From: Allocoleopsis franciscana PCC 7113
GTDB lineage: Bacteria > Cyanobacteriota > Cyanobacteriia > Cyanobacteriales > Coleofasciculaceae
DNA: 64,000 nucleotides
Assembly: GCF_000317515.1 (NCBI RefSeq)
Contig: NC_019738.1
Span: forward strand, 3,808,001-3,872,000
Direction: 5' to 3'
The notes below the pieces were generated by a model. That model saw nothing but the letters and a program-made list of their open reading frames with translations, was not told the origin of the DNA and made no database searches. Of the stretch, positions 44,161 to 54,208 are shown piece by piece. Both the position numbers and the translations under genes were made by a program. Positions within the stretch are counted from its first letter, which is position 1. Every line of letters begins with the position of its first letter.

Positions 44161-46389
44161 CTATCGCAATTTTTGCTTCACAACCTTCACCGCCGCATCT
44201 GCATTTACCAATCCACTGCCAAAGAAATATTGCTGTTGAGAAATGGAGCGAGGAATCCCTTTTTCTGCGAGTTGCGATCGATATAACTTAGCATCGTCCT
44301 CATTGACAGCCAGTCCGTTATAACTAGCCGTTTGCTTCAGGATAGTAACAAGCTGCTCGCGAGTCAGACGGCGAGTTGAGTCTTCTCCTTTCATTAAGGC
44401 GATCGCTCCCGCTACCGCAGGCGATGAAAACGACGTTCCTTGTGTCCAGCGATATTTCCCTTTCGTGTCTTGGTTTGGCCCCCAATTACCCGGCGTAGGC
44501 AGATCTTGCCAGAATTCATCTAACCAAGTCCCTCCGGTTGTGAGAATGCCGCCAATCAACCCAGGCGAAGACATATCTCCTCCGGGGGCTACCAGGGTAA
44601 CTCCTTGCCCCAAAGGATGGGTGGCTCCATAGTTGCTATAAGGAGCACGATTGCCTGCGAGGTTGGTTGCGCCAACGGCAACGACACCCGGAAAGGCAGC
44701 AGGGAAGCCAATTTCATTCAAATTTTCATTGCCTGCTGAAGCCACTATGACTAACTTAGGATTGGCTTGCAGAACTTCAGAAATCAGTTCAGCTTCACCT
44801 TGGGTTGGGACACGCCCACCTAAACTAATATTGATCACATCTGCACCCCTAGAAGCGGCGTAGCCCATTCCTTCTAAGTAGGCGGTGACCGAAAAACTAC
44901 CATTTAAACCCAACACCCGCACCGGCAAAAGCTTGGCTTTGGGTGCCACACCAACCACCCCTGACTCTTCTTGGGGACGTGCGGTGACAACTCCAGCCAC
45001 CATAGTGCCGTGAAACTCACCGGCGACTTCACTATTCAACAGCCTATAACGAACCCTGTTGGCGATTTCTTCCACCGACTGTTCTGGATTTTCCTGTTCC
45101 GCCTCTTGGAAGGTATCGGGATACTTCTGACGTAACTCATCAGCGGTGGCTAGAAATGCATCTTGAAATTTGCCTTTGAGAATCGTTAGCTCATTTTTGC
45201 TCATCCGAGTGTCGGGGTCATTTTCAACAAAATCCCAGCCGCTGACTTCACCCGGTAATCGATCCGGAATATCGCCAACGTTGTGGAGATTTCCGGCTAA
45301 GTCAGGGTGGTTCCACTGAATTAAGGTGTCGATGACAGCGACAACTACATTATTCCCTTGATTACTATTTTTCCAGGCATCGATAACGCGCATATCGGTG
45401 CGGGGTAGGGAAGTTTTCGCGGCTTGAAGCGTGCGGTTATTAAAGCACGTTGTTAAATATTCCATCAAGCCTTTCTTGTCTTCCCGACGCTGATTTAAGC
45501 ACGTTGATAAAGGGGTGCTATTGAGATGCCATTGAACCGGAAGTAGGGCCGTTTTGATGGGTGAGTTATCGGCTTTTAAAAGACTGAGCAAGGGATTTTT
45601 TAATTTCCAACTGGCATGAGGTGGTTTTAATGTAGCCCCTGGAATTGAAGCGGATGAATAACTTTGATTGGTGAGAGATTGAATAAAATTAGGGGTCGCG
45701 GATTGCACTTTAGCTTGGCTATTGAGCCGATTAGCGACTCCGAGAACAGCGGTTCCGGTAACCGTTTTTGAGCGGACTAAGTAGCGATTTTGACTAAACC
45801 GCAGGGGTCGAATCATCTCTAGACTGTTCGCCGCAAGGATGGATTGTTTCTCGCTTTCAGATACTCCCGGCTTAAAGTTGACCAAGATTTCATTCGGCAA
45901 GACAATTAATTGAGGGCGTTTGTGCGGTGATGGAGAAGGAGTAGCAGGGCGACTGAGAACGGGAAGCGTGGTTTCTACATAGGGTTGCTGCTGAATTTGC
46001 TGTTGAACGGCGGTTGGGGAACTGCGAGTTCCTGAGGGCAAATTGACTAGTGCATAGTTTTCTCCCAGGGGACTCACTTCTACTTTGAGTGTTCCAGCAC
46101 GGGTACTTCCACGAGTGCCAGCACCTTTTTGTAAGTCTTGCTGTAATTGTAAATGTAGGGGTTGATTACTTCGGGTTCCTCGCGTTCTACCGACCGGTTT
46201 GAAGGCGACGGCGATCGCATCTGAGCGCAGAGTCAGAGGAATTTTTTGCTCAAAATAGGTGTAATATAGCTCATCCGAGGCTTGGGCTTGGGCTGAGCTA
46301 GGAGCGGATAACACTAATGGGGAGGCACTGCCGACTCCCAAGATATAGCCTGTTAATAAGATTCTTGAAAAAAAGCGCTTATTAATCAT
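44161..46389 (-). CDS. Subtilisin-like serine protease (S8), secreted
   Basis: A 742-residue protease. A signal peptide (about residues 8-38, ending AQA) leads to a roughly 300-residue N-terminal region with an inhibitor-like propeptide (ILVNFKPGVSESEKQSIL near 170). The catalytic triad is Asp354 (VAVIDTLIQWNHPDL), His460 (FHGTMVAG) and Ser653 (GTSFSSPAVAG); the oxyanion Asn lies in ASAGNEN. It ends soon after the catalytic domain. It would be active in the periplasm or outside the cell. No processing partner is adjacent. Confidence 0.93.
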   Translation of the reverse strand: MINKRFFSRILLTGYILGVGSASPLVLSAPSSAQAQASDELYYTYFEQKIPLTLRSDAIAVAFKPVGRTRGTRSNQPLHLQLQQDLQKGAGTRGSTRAGTLKVEVSPLGENYALVNLPSGTRSSPTAVQQQIQQQPYVETTLPVLSRPATPSPSPHKRPQLIVLPNEILVNFKPGVSESEKQSILAANSLEMIRPLRFSQNRYLVRSKTVTGTAVLGVANRLNSQAKVQSATPNFIQSLTNQSYSSASIPGATLKPPHASWKLKNPLLSLLKADNSPIKTALLPVQWHLNSTPLSTCLNQRREDKKGLMEYLTTCFNNRTLQAAKTSLPRTDMRVIDAWKNSNQGNNVVVAVIDTLIQWNHPDLAGNLHNVGDIPDRLPGEVSGWDFVENDPDTRMSKNELTILKGKFQDAFLATADELRQKYPDTFQEAEQENPEQSVEEIANRVRYRLLNSEVAGEFHGTMVAGVVTARPQEESGVVGVAPKAKLLPVRVLGLNGSFSVTAYLEGMGYAASRGADVINISLGGRVPTQGEAELISEVLQANPKLVIVASAGNENLNEIGFPAAFPGVVAVGATNLAGNRAPYSNYGATHPLGQGVTLVAPGGDMSSPGLIGGILTTGGTWLDEFWQDLPTPGNWGPNQDTKGKYRWTQGTSFSSPAVAGAIALMKGEDSTRRLTREQLVTILKQTASYNGLAVNEDDAKLYRSQLAEKGIPRSISQQQYFFGSGLVNADAAVKVVKQKLR

Positions 46390-46538
46390 TGGATCTCCGG
46401 CAAACGTTAATTTGGGCGACTACAGTCCTGATTCGCAATGGCTGAGAACCTCCACCACGCTGCACTAATCTTTATCTCTCAGAACTCTGTCCCTTATGCA
46501 AGAAATCTATATCTTGAGTTGTCTAAGAAGTCGCGCCG

Positions 46539-46895
46539 TTAACGTGTTCTGGTGATGTCAATCGTAATTTTACCGCCAAAGTCGGGGATAGGGGCGGCAG
46601 GTTTGGTTAACTGCACTCGAACTTGCTGCACTGGCTCTAATTCTAAAAGGGCAGTGGCGATCGCGCTTGCCAACTTTTCCACCAATGCAAACTTCGCGGT
46701 TTTCACGAGCTGCTTGACTGTCTCAATGGCTTGGCGGTAGTCCAGTGTATCGGTAATGTCGTCACTCTCTCCAGCCGGTGCTAAATCTATCCATAACGTT
46801 AAGTCCACCTCAAACCATTGTCCCAGTACCTGCTCCTCTGCTAAGTAGCCTGTGTACCCGTAGCAACGAATCCCAGTTAATTGAATGCAGTCCAT
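46539..46895 (-). CDS. folB: Dihydroneopterin aldolase
   Basis: A 118-residue enzyme of tetrahydrofolate biosynthesis that splits dihydroneopterin into hydroxymethyl-dihydropterin and glycolaldehyde. Motifs are GIRCYGYTGYLAEEQVLGQWFEVD at the N-terminus with the conserved Tyr and Glu, DDITDTLDYRQAIE near 41, and VEKLASAIATALL near 74. Length is normal. It is divergent from the HlyD-type gene over a 550-base region. Confidence 0.92.
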   Translation of the reverse strand: MDCIQLTGIRCYGYTGYLAEEQVLGQWFEVDLTLWIDLAPAGESDDITDTLDYRQAIETVKQLVKTAKFALVEKLASAIATALLELEPVQQVRVQLTKPAAPIPDFGGKITIDITRTR

Positions 46896-47442
46896 TAAGT
46901 GACAAAATACAGCTAATTAATTTATATTAGGTTAACATTTTTTGAATGCTTCTACAACATCACTTCTCCTGAAGGCTCAAAGAGCAAAAGTCAAAAAGTC
47001 AGTATTTTTTTTGCTACGACGATAGAAATTTATTGATGTGAATGAATTCACATCAATAAGAAGGGTGTAGCTTCACAAAAACTTCATAATTTTGCGAAAT
47101 ATTATCACCGTCTCCTCAATAACAATTCCTTAAACCTCGCTAATTTACTGACTTCAGACAATGTTTCGTTTTGTTAAGCTCTCTTCTTGATGAAATACTT
47201 AAAGTCATCGATAAAGATTTTGTAAAGCAATATACATTTGTCCGGAAAATCAGTACGATTAAAAATCATATCCAAGCCAGACTGAATTTAACCAGCTAAA
47301 TCATGGCATTAACCAGGGGTTATTTTATCGGTTCAGTACCCGCTATTTGACTTGAAAATATCATTTTTTATCAAATTTATTTTGTGAAATAAAACCCAAT
47401 TTTTCCTGAATTAAAACATCAAACTCGTACAAAATAATTGAC
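46896..47442. other. AT-rich divergent intergenic region with CRP-type palindrome
   Basis: About 550 bases between folB and the HlyD-type gene. The core is strongly AT-rich. Apart from the palindrome at 47032-47057, no gene, RNA or terminator was recognised; the promoters of both flanking genes should lie here. Confidence 0.45.
47032..47057. promoter_or_regulatory. Predicted CRP/SyCRP1-type operator, extended palindrome
   Basis: The inner TGTGA-N6-TCACA core (47037-47052) is exact, and symmetry continues to 12-base arms ATTGATGTGAAT and ATTCACATCAAT with two bases between. It lies about 390 bases before the HlyD-type gene and about 140 bases before folB in the other direction. Confidence 0.65.
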
Positions 47443-48675
47443 ATGCAGGGACAACCCACCTCGCCTCTGACGGATGACCTAGTAGCACCGCGCTCGCTGA
47501 TAGCCAACTTACTCATTTTTTTTGTAAGTGCAGGATTAATTGCTTTATCGGCTCGTTTACTTCACACGCGAATCACTTCTGTCATTAGCCGAGATGCCGT
47601 GATTAATGGCACATTAATTAATATCAATGCACCGGAAGAGGGAACTGTCACTGATCTACCGTTAAAAACAGGAGAGGCTCTGACTAAAGATAAGACCATT
47701 GTTACCCTAAAAAATGACCGTGTTAGCCAACTTCAAGTGCAAGGCATTCAGAGTCGGATTAATGAGCAACAGGCTCAACTGGATCGAGCTAAAGCTCAGT
47801 TAGATCGACAAAAAGCTCTCCTGCAAACCTTATTAGAAGATCAGCAAAATCAATACCGCCTGGAAATCAGTGAAGCGCAAGATTCTGTGGCACAGGTAGA
47901 ATCGCAACTTAAGGCGGCACAAGCACGTTATCGGATTGCACAAAGCAGCTACAATCGCTCGAATTTCTTGAGGAAAGAAGGAGCGTTGGCTCAAACTCAA
48001 TTAGATACAGCCACTCGCGAATTAGAGGAAAGTAAACAAGATGTAGCAACGCTTGAATCTCGCCTCAAAGCCATCCGTACTAGTCAAAATGCGACTCAAT
48101 TAGGACTTTCTCTGTCGAGAAGTCGCACGAACTACGACCCTAAAATACGCCTGCAAGAACTGCAACTCCAGATAGCCGATCAACGTAAAGCGATCGCAAC
48201 TTTGGAACAAAATATCAAAGATGCAAAGGCTGAACTCATTCAAGCCAAAACCGATACCCAACGGCAAGAAAAAGTACTGGTTAAAGTTCCTACCTCTGGA
48301 GTTGTCTGGCGTTTATCGGCTCAAATTGGGCAATACGTACAACAAGGAGCCACATTAGGGCAAGTTCTGGATTGTAGCAGACGTTGGGTGGATGTCTTTG
48401 TCGATGAACAAGCGGTGCGCTCTATCCAACCCGGAACACTCGCCACCATTAAACTTTATGGTTCCGATTCTGAAGTTTTGCAGGGACGGGTTAGCATGAT
48501 TCGTTCTGGCTTAGGACGATTAGCAGCAGGCGAAGATGTTGCCGTACCCATTACCCCCAATATGCCTCGAAATAGCCAGGTACGTGTCGATCTCGAATCG
48601 GGTTCCGCTCAAGGTGAGTCAAATTTGATGTGCTACGTCGGGTATACCGGTCGAGTCACGTTTAAAGTCCAGTGA
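47443..48675 (+). CDS. HlyD-family membrane fusion protein next to cellulose-synthase-like gene
   Basis: A 410-residue adaptor. A short N-terminus and one membrane helix (about residues 20-40) are followed by a lipoyl-type half (ISRDAVINGTLININAPEEGTVTDLPLKTGE), a long coiled coil (about 95-275) and the second lipoyl/beta-barrel half (VLVKVPTSGVVWRLSAQIGQYVQQG). It would span the periplasm and connect a synthase or exporter to an outer-membrane channel. In thermophilic cyanobacteria an HlyD-like protein works with an XcsA-type cellulose synthase, the same pairing as here. Only about 250 bases separate the two genes. Confidence 0.87.
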   Translation: MQGQPTSPLTDDLVAPRSLIANLLIFFVSAGLIALSARLLHTRITSVISRDAVINGTLININAPEEGTVTDLPLKTGEALTKDKTIVTLKNDRVSQLQVQGIQSRINEQQAQLDRAKAQLDRQKALLQTLLEDQQNQYRLEISEAQDSVAQVESQLKAAQARYRIAQSSYNRSNFLRKEGALAQTQLDTATRELEESKQDVATLESRLKAIRTSQNATQLGLSLSRSRTNYDPKIRLQELQLQIADQRKAIATLEQNIKDAKAELIQAKTDTQRQEKVLVKVPTSGVVWRLSAQIGQYVQQGATLGQVLDCSRRWVDVFVDEQAVRSIQPGTLATIKLYGSDSEVLQGRVSMIRSGLGRLAAGEDVAVPITPNMPRNSQVRVDLESGSAQGESNLMCYVGYTGRVTFKVQ

Positions 48676-48922
48676 AAAGGAACAAATAGTTTTACTCCTA
48701 AGAAACACAAGGCAGAAGGCAGAGGGTCGAAGGCAAGAGAGAAGTATTTATGAGGAGTTTATCAGTTTACTTTTTATACCGAGTTTGGTTCAGACGTAGT
48801 ACTTTTTCTCCCCCTTGTCTTCCTTGTCCTCCTTGTCCCCTTATCTACTATCTTTGACTGCAACTTCATATCACTACCCCCTTCAGGGCAAACGATTAAG
48901 CACGAATCACGATCTAATACTT

Positions 48923-51238
48923 ATGCGCGTCAGTCCAGCTTCCAGAAAAGTATCCCAACCCAAACACAAACCTCTCCCTAAAACCCAGACTAAAAATCTA
49001 GTTCCGCCTTGGATTTGGGCTATCTTTATCGCTAGCTTACTTTTCTTTGTCGGTACGGTTTATTTCACCAGTTGGACGAGTACTGGCCCAACTTTTCTTC
49101 CAAGTGAATTGTCGAGTCCGTCGTCTGTCTTTATCAGTCCATTTATTACGCCTTTAACTCCTCCCGGTGTGCGTTACTTGCCTGAATTTCTACACTTACC
49201 GGAAAATTCTGTGGAAATTCTCTGGCCTGTTGCGGGTGCGGCTTTACTTTCAGTATTAACCTGTATTGTTCCCTCGACTAACTGGACTCGCCTGATTGTC
49301 AAAGTCATCTTAATTGTGCTGGCAACTCGCTACATGATTTGGCGGACGGTGGGCGATACGATGAACTTTTCAACTTGGTTCAGTAGTGCTCTGAGTTTAT
49401 GGTTATATGCTGTTGAAGTCTTCGGTTTTGTTGGGCTAGTTTTGACCAGTTTGCAAACGATTTGGTCAAATGCCCGTTTGCGAAGCGCTCAAGCCGATCG
49501 CTACTATCAAGATATCCAATCGGGTCAATATTTACCCTCTGTTGATGTGTTCGTTCCGACTTACAGTGAACAGGATTTTATTGTCCGGCGGACAGTGGTG
49601 GGTTGTCAGGCAATGGATTATCCCAACAAGAAAGTTTATATCCTGGATGACTCAATTCGTCCTCAAATGAAAGCACTGGCTGAGGAATTGGGATGTGGAT
49701 ATGTGACTCGTAAACCGGGCACTATTAACAAGCACGCCAAAGCAGGAAACTTGAATAATGCACTTCCTCAAACCGATGGGGAACTGATTACGGTGATGGA
49801 TGCGGATTTTGTGCCTTTCAAGCATTTCCTGACTCGCACCGTAGGATTCTTTCAGCAACGGGATGTAGCGATTGTCCAGACGCCGCAGAATTTTTATAAT
49901 CCCGATCATCACACCCGTAACTTGGGAATCGATCATCTGTTTCCTAATGATTTGGCACAGTTTTTTGAGCATGATCAATCCACACGGGATGTGGCGAATG
50001 CGGCAATGTGCTGCGGCACTTCTTATGTGATTCGGCGTAAGGCGTTGGAGTCGATTGGAGGATATTTTACTCGTTGCGTGTCGGAAGATTCTTCGAGTTC
50101 TACTTTGCTTCTGACTCGTGGATGGCGTGTGGTTTATTTGAATGAAACACTCAGTATGGGAGAGTCTACTCGCAATTACAGAGACTTTCTCAAGCAACGG
50201 ATGCGCTGGTTGCAAGGTAATCTCCAGATTTTTTATTGTGCCAAGGAGGTTCCAATTTGGTCGAAGATGAATTGGATTCAGAAAAGTTATATGGTCACTC
50301 ACTTAACGGGATGCTTTCAACCTTTGGTGCGGGTGACGTTTTTGCTTTCTCCTTTGGTTAGTCTTTATTTGGGGGTTTCGTCCTATATTTCAACGTTGCC
50401 GGAATTCCTCTACTACTGTGCGCCTTTTTTGCTGTTGTTAGTGGGTACGTTTAGCTGGGCTTCTAATTATTGCAACTCTTACTTTTATAGTGAGGTTCAT
50501 CAAACAATTCTTTGTTTTCCGGGTTTAATCCGTCTTTTTTCTACCCTGAAAAGTCCTTTTGGAAAAGGGTTTGCTGTAACGCCTAAAGGGGTGACGGTTG
50601 GTAAGAAGAATTATAATTTTCGTTCTACTTGGCCTCTGTTGTTGGTGATGGCACTGACATTTATAATTATTGGTTTGCAGTTAATGGGATACCGCATGGG
50701 ACTGTGGCAGGTTCTCTCTAATCCTGAGTTTGGCTTGGTATTTTATTGGTTAATTTACAACTGTATTATCATGGGGTTGTCGGTATTGGCGGCGATCGAT
50801 CAGCCTGAAAAACGATTGATGGATCGTTTTCCGTTACGTACTGCTTGTAAGTTAACTTGTGGTAACCGTCATTATTGGGGTCATACGGATGATGTTTCTG
50901 AAGGTGGCGCTGGTATGACGTTGATTACTGAGGAGGTTATTCAGAGGCATTCTTCTGTAGTGTTGGAGTTTTTAGAAGGTGGTGTTTCTCTGGAAGCTGA
51001 AGTTGTTAAGTCTAGGCGGAAACATCACTCTACTAGTGTTTCGGTGAGGTTTACAAATCTTACGCCGGAACAAAATCGGCATATTATCGAGATTCTCTAT
51101 ACTGAGAAGAATTGGTGGAAGCGGAGTAAGCGCATTGGGGGGTTGGATTCTTTTTTGGCAATTCTGTCAGCTTTCCTGCGGTTTAGACCGGTGATGACGG
51201 TTTATGATGGTCAATCTTCTGGGCAGAATAAAATATAG
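48923..51238 (+). CDS. Cellulose-synthase-like glycosyltransferase with PilZ domain
   Basis: A 771-residue family 2 glycosyltransferase from the ATG at 48923 (MRVSPASRKV); an in-frame start at 48815 adds 36 residues of non-conserved look. Catalytic motifs are DD (ILDDS) near 240, DADF near 293, TPQNF near 319 and QRMRW near 425. There are about eight membrane helices. The C-terminal PilZ domain has RFPLR near 635 and DVSEGG near 655, the c-di-GMP-binding residues, so activation by c-di-GMP is expected. It probably makes cellulose or a similar beta-glucan and acts with the HlyD-type protein upstream. A CRP-type operator lies before the pair. Confidence 0.92.
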   Translation: MRVSPASRKVSQPKHKPLPKTQTKNLVPPWIWAIFIASLLFFVGTVYFTSWTSTGPTFLPSELSSPSSVFISPFITPLTPPGVRYLPEFLHLPENSVEILWPVAGAALLSVLTCIVPSTNWTRLIVKVILIVLATRYMIWRTVGDTMNFSTWFSSALSLWLYAVEVFGFVGLVLTSLQTIWSNARLRSAQADRYYQDIQSGQYLPSVDVFVPTYSEQDFIVRRTVVGCQAMDYPNKKVYILDDSIRPQMKALAEELGCGYVTRKPGTINKHAKAGNLNNALPQTDGELITVMDADFVPFKHFLTRTVGFFQQRDVAIVQTPQNFYNPDHHTRNLGIDHLFPNDLAQFFEHDQSTRDVANAAMCCGTSYVIRRKALESIGGYFTRCVSEDSSSSTLLLTRGWRVVYLNETLSMGESTRNYRDFLKQRMRWLQGNLQIFYCAKEVPIWSKMNWIQKSYMVTHLTGCFQPLVRVTFLLSPLVSLYLGVSSYISTLPEFLYYCAPFLLLLVGTFSWASNYCNSYFYSEVHQTILCFPGLIRLFSTLKSPFGKGFAVTPKGVTVGKKNYNFRSTWPLLLVMALTFIIIGLQLMGYRMGLWQVLSNPEFGLVFYWLIYNCIIMGLSVLAAIDQPEKRLMDRFPLRTACKLTCGNRHYWGHTDDVSEGGAGMTLITEEVIQRHSSVVLEFLEGGVSLEAEVVKSRRKHHSTSVSVRFTNLTPEQNRHIIEILYTEKNWWKRSKRIGGLDSFLAILSAFLRFRPVMTVYDGQSSGQNKI

Positions 51239-51305
51239 GGTTAATGTTTTTTACTAAATGAGTGAGTTTTGATCTTGCTCCATTCTTTAGTAAGCCCGAT
51301 AGTCT

Positions 51306-51420
51306 GCCGTGAACTTAAGTTCACGGCTCATAGTTTAAGTCCACTGAAGTGGACTACAATACTCATTCAGTCGTCTTTAGACGACTTTTGCTATTAGACA
51401 GTGGTTTTAACCACTGGCGG
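51306..51420. repeat. Four-hairpin repeat beside the CRISPR trailer
   Basis: Four successive stems are CCGTGAAC/GTTCACGG, AGTCCACT/AGTGGACT, GTCGTCT/AGACGAC and AGTGGTT/AACCACT. The same order, with sequence variation, occurs at 54209-54321 and 54980-55105. It lies just past the array end opposite the leader. Confidence 0.75.
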
Positions 51421-51457
51421 TTGTTGCAATTAGTACAACATTTTGTCAGTTTAAAAT

Positions 51458-52565
51458 GTTTCAATCCCTGATAGGGATTAAGTGGAATTTAAACAAAGGA
51501 AAGCATCATGATTACCAAGCAGAAAAGAGTTTCAATCCCTGATAGGGATTAAGTGGAATTTAAACGGGAAGGCGTTCGTTCATCTTGAATTTCAAACGGT
51601 TTCAATCCCTGATAGGGATTAAGTGGAATTTAAACTTCATGTGAGAGCGGATAAACGCCTCGATTTGTTTCAATCCCTGATAGGGATTAAGTGGAATTTA
51701 AACGACTTGCAGTCTACAAGCCATCTACCTCGATTGAGTTTCAATCCCTGATAGGGATTAAGTGGAATTTAAACACCAGTTGATGAGCCGTCTTGTAGTG
51801 GAAGTCCTTGCGTTTCAATCCCTGATAGGGATTAAGTCGAATTTAAACGAGGAGCGGGAGAAAGGGGCACGAATCATTTTCACGGTTTCAATCCCTGATA
51901 GGGATTAAGTGGAATTTAAACGTTCCTCGTTCGGAAAGGCTCTTTGGCCCAAGCCAGTTTCAATCCCTGATAGGGATTAAGTGGAATTTAAACACACCAC
52001 TAAAGCCGTTTGCCTAATTGGCGCTCAAGTTTCAATCCCTGATAGGGATTAAGTGGAATTTAAACCCCAAGACTCGTATTCAGAGGCTTGATCGATCGCC
52101 GCGTTTCAATCCCTGATAGGGATTAAGTGGAATTTAAACAGCAAATGGCAAGATGAAATCTTAATCGCTGTCGTTTCAATCCCTGATAGGGATTAAGTGG
52201 AATTTAAACCGATCGCCCTTGGACTTGATAGAGGTGAAGTTCTTGTTTCAATCCCTGATAGGGATTAAGTGGAATTTAAACTAACGTTTCCCGTGACATT
52301 AAGAACCAAGTGTCTGTTTCAATCCCTGATAGGGATTAAGTGGAATTTAAACTTTTAAGGCTATTCGTGGCGAAAAATGACCGGGCTGTTTCAATCCCTG
52401 ATAGGGATTAAGTGGAATTTAAACCCCATTCTCTCACCGGTGAAACGCAGGATATCAGTTTCAATCCCTGATAGGGATTAAGTGGAATTTAAACACAATC
52501 CTGGAGGAATTTCTCTAGTTTGGCTCTGGTTTCAATCCCTGATAGGGATTAAGTGGAATTTAAAC
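51458..52565 (-). CRISPR. CRISPR array, 16 repeats of 37 bases, type I-D associated
   Basis: Sixteen 37-base repeats and 15 spacers of 31-37 bases (31, 33, 34, 35, 36 and 37 occur). On the plus strand the repeat begins GTTTCAATCCCTGATAGGGA and ends GGAATTTAAAC. The reverse complement ends ATTGAAAC, the usual eight-base 5' handle of type I-D crRNAs, so I read the array on the minus strand, with the leader at the 52566-52815 side next to cas2. The stem AATCCCT/AGGGATT is inside the repeat. All repeats agree except number 6 from the left (51812-51848), which has one G-to-C change. Confidence 0.97.
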
Positions 52566-52815
52566 CGCAGGCATCCAGAACCCTTACTATATTTAGTTTT
52601 CAAGGTACGTTGGTGACGGACACCTCTTATAGTAGCATACCAGAGCCAAAGGATGATAAGAGGAAAATAAAAAATCCGCTGAAATCTAGTCATATCAAAG
52701 GTTTCAGGAGCGGTGACACACTCATTGAAACAGCAAAGGCTGCAAACCCTTGTGGAATAAGGAATGCAGCCCCAAAAATAGATTACCCTCAGAAAACACC
52801 TACCGACCGTCACCA
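52566..52815 (-). promoter_or_regulatory. CRISPR leader between cas2 and the array
   Basis: About 250 bases of AT-rich DNA lie between the cas2 stop and the first repeat on the minus strand. A TATAGT at about 52583-52588 could be the -10 box of the array promoter; no clear -35 was found. It contains no supported gene. Confidence 0.6.
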
Positions 52816-53088
52816 TCAAGCAAAAAAAATCGAATTATCTCGCAGTTGCTCACCGCCGATTCGCTCCACCTTACCCTGACAGCAAGCACAAAGCCCGTAG
52901 AAGCGGATACTGTCTTCATCAGGTTTGATAACCTTACCCAAGCGCGATCGCAACTTAGCATACTGCGTCTCGGTCAGCTCACACTCAAACACACTATACT
53001 GCATCCACTGCCCATAAGACTTCAGAATCGAGTGAATTTTCGTGCGGCGCTTATCTTCTGGAATGTCATAAGAAATAACTACATACAT
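52816..53088 (-). CDS. cas2: CRISPR-associated endonuclease Cas2
   Basis: A 90-residue protein with the Cas2 start MYVVISYDIPEDKRRTKIH, in which the Asp is a catalytic or structural metal ligand, and QYSVFECELTETQYAKL as the ferredoxin-like core. It bridges two Cas1 dimers in spacer capture. It begins 2 bases after the cas1 stop and precedes the array leader. Confidence 0.95.
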   Translation of the reverse strand: MYVVISYDIPEDKRRTKIHSILKSYGQWMQYSVFECELTETQYAKLRSRLGKVIKPDEDSIRFYGLCACCQGKVERIGGEQLRDNSIFFA

Positions 53089-53090
53089 GG

Positions 53091-54095
53091 TTATCGCAAA
53101 AACAAAGGTGGATACTTGTCAATTTCGCCCATCAAATACTTTGCCAACAGCCGCGCCTGAATCTCAAACGCCTCTTGATACGTGCATTTGCGTCCCAACA
53201 CCGGATGCTTAAACTCCGATTGTTTCTTCATTTCATACTGCCGCAAAAACTCACGCCGTCCTTCAGGAGACAGAAACACCGCATTACTCAACGGCTCACT
53301 GGTAAAATCAGAAGGCTTGAGAATACCATGATTAATCGCATTCAAAACCATCGAATCCACCACCAACGGACGAAACTCTTCCATCAAATCCAGTGCCAAA
53401 CCTGGACGACCATAATGTTCAAAGTGGAGATATCCTAAATAAGGGTCAAACCCCACAATATTCACCGCACTTTGGACATCGTGACGCAATAAAGAATAGC
53501 CAAAACTCAACAATGCATTCACCGGATCAGTCGGTGGGCGACGGCGTCTGGCGGCAAAACTAAACCCCTCAACCCGAATTAACTGATTAAACGCCCCAAA
53601 ATACGCCGCACTTCCTGCCCCCTCCAAACCTCGCAGAGAATTAATCGAATTTGTTTTATCAATGGGTGCGATCGCATTTTGCACCCGATCAATTGCAGCT
53701 TGCCAATCCAGTTCAGAATATTTACGCTGATTTCGATTCAGAATTGAACGATAATTCTTCAACTTCCCTCGCACAAAACCCCGCACCACATGCACCGATT
53801 GTTCCGTTTCCCCAGCCGCTTGCCACTGTGCCTTTCTCACAAAAATATTCTTCGTCATTTCCGGTTCTAACCTCCCCAAATATTTACCCGTTCCCATCAT
53901 GAAACTCAACGGAATCTTCCGTTCCATTAATTCCGAAACAACAGCCGGAGAAACCGTAGCCCGTCCCAAGACAACCACCCCTTCCACTTTAATGAAGGGT
54001 ACATCGAGAATATTTTTCTTGTCTGCTTTAACAATGAGACGTTCGTCGGTTTTCCCGATAAATGAATCTTCTTGAGTAATGTAAACAGTTCCCAT
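53091..54095 (-). CDS. cas1: CRISPR-associated integrase Cas1 (type I-D)
   Basis: A 334-residue integrase. I use the ATG at 54095 (MGTVYITQEDSFIGKTDERL) because AAGGAGAAATC lies directly upstream; a longer frame to 54209 lacks family similarity. Metal-binding residues are Glu in LRGLEGAGSAAYFG (about 182), His in FEHYGRPGLALDL (about 245) and Glu in LMEEFRPLVVD. It inserts new spacers with Cas2, and Cas4 helps to select PAM-correct ends. A four-hairpin repeat separates it from cas4. Confidence 0.96.
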   Translation of the reverse strand: MGTVYITQEDSFIGKTDERLIVKADKKNILDVPFIKVEGVVVLGRATVSPAVVSELMERKIPLSFMMGTGKYLGRLEPEMTKNIFVRKAQWQAAGETEQSVHVVRGFVRGKLKNYRSILNRNQRKYSELDWQAAIDRVQNAIAPIDKTNSINSLRGLEGAGSAAYFGAFNQLIRVEGFSFAARRRRPPTDPVNALLSFGYSLLRHDVQSAVNIVGFDPYLGYLHFEHYGRPGLALDLMEEFRPLVVDSMVLNAINHGILKPSDFTSEPLSNAVFLSPEGRREFLRQYEMKKQSEFKHPVLGRKCTYQEAFEIQARLLAKYLMGEIDKYPPLFLR

Positions 54096-54208
54096 GATTT
54101 CTCCTTTTTTGATGATGAATTGGAAACTTTGGATTACCACTTTCTGAGGAAACCTTGATTTCAACTCTTGAACATTCCAGCAACCCGATCGGAATTTCCA
54201 GTACCCCA

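Noticed and set aside
49652-50302. Antisense frame of about 216 codons inside the glycosyltransferase gene
   Set aside because: The sense strand carries all catalytic motifs of family 2; the antisense frame has none.
52724-52731. ATTGAAAC in the leader on the plus strand
   Set aside because: It equals the crRNA handle but is on the wrong strand and has no repeat-like surroundings; eight bases can match by chance.
52532-53160. Several frames on both strands through the CRISPR leader
   Set aside because: They overlap repeat sequence, the leader and cas2 and have no protein-like features.
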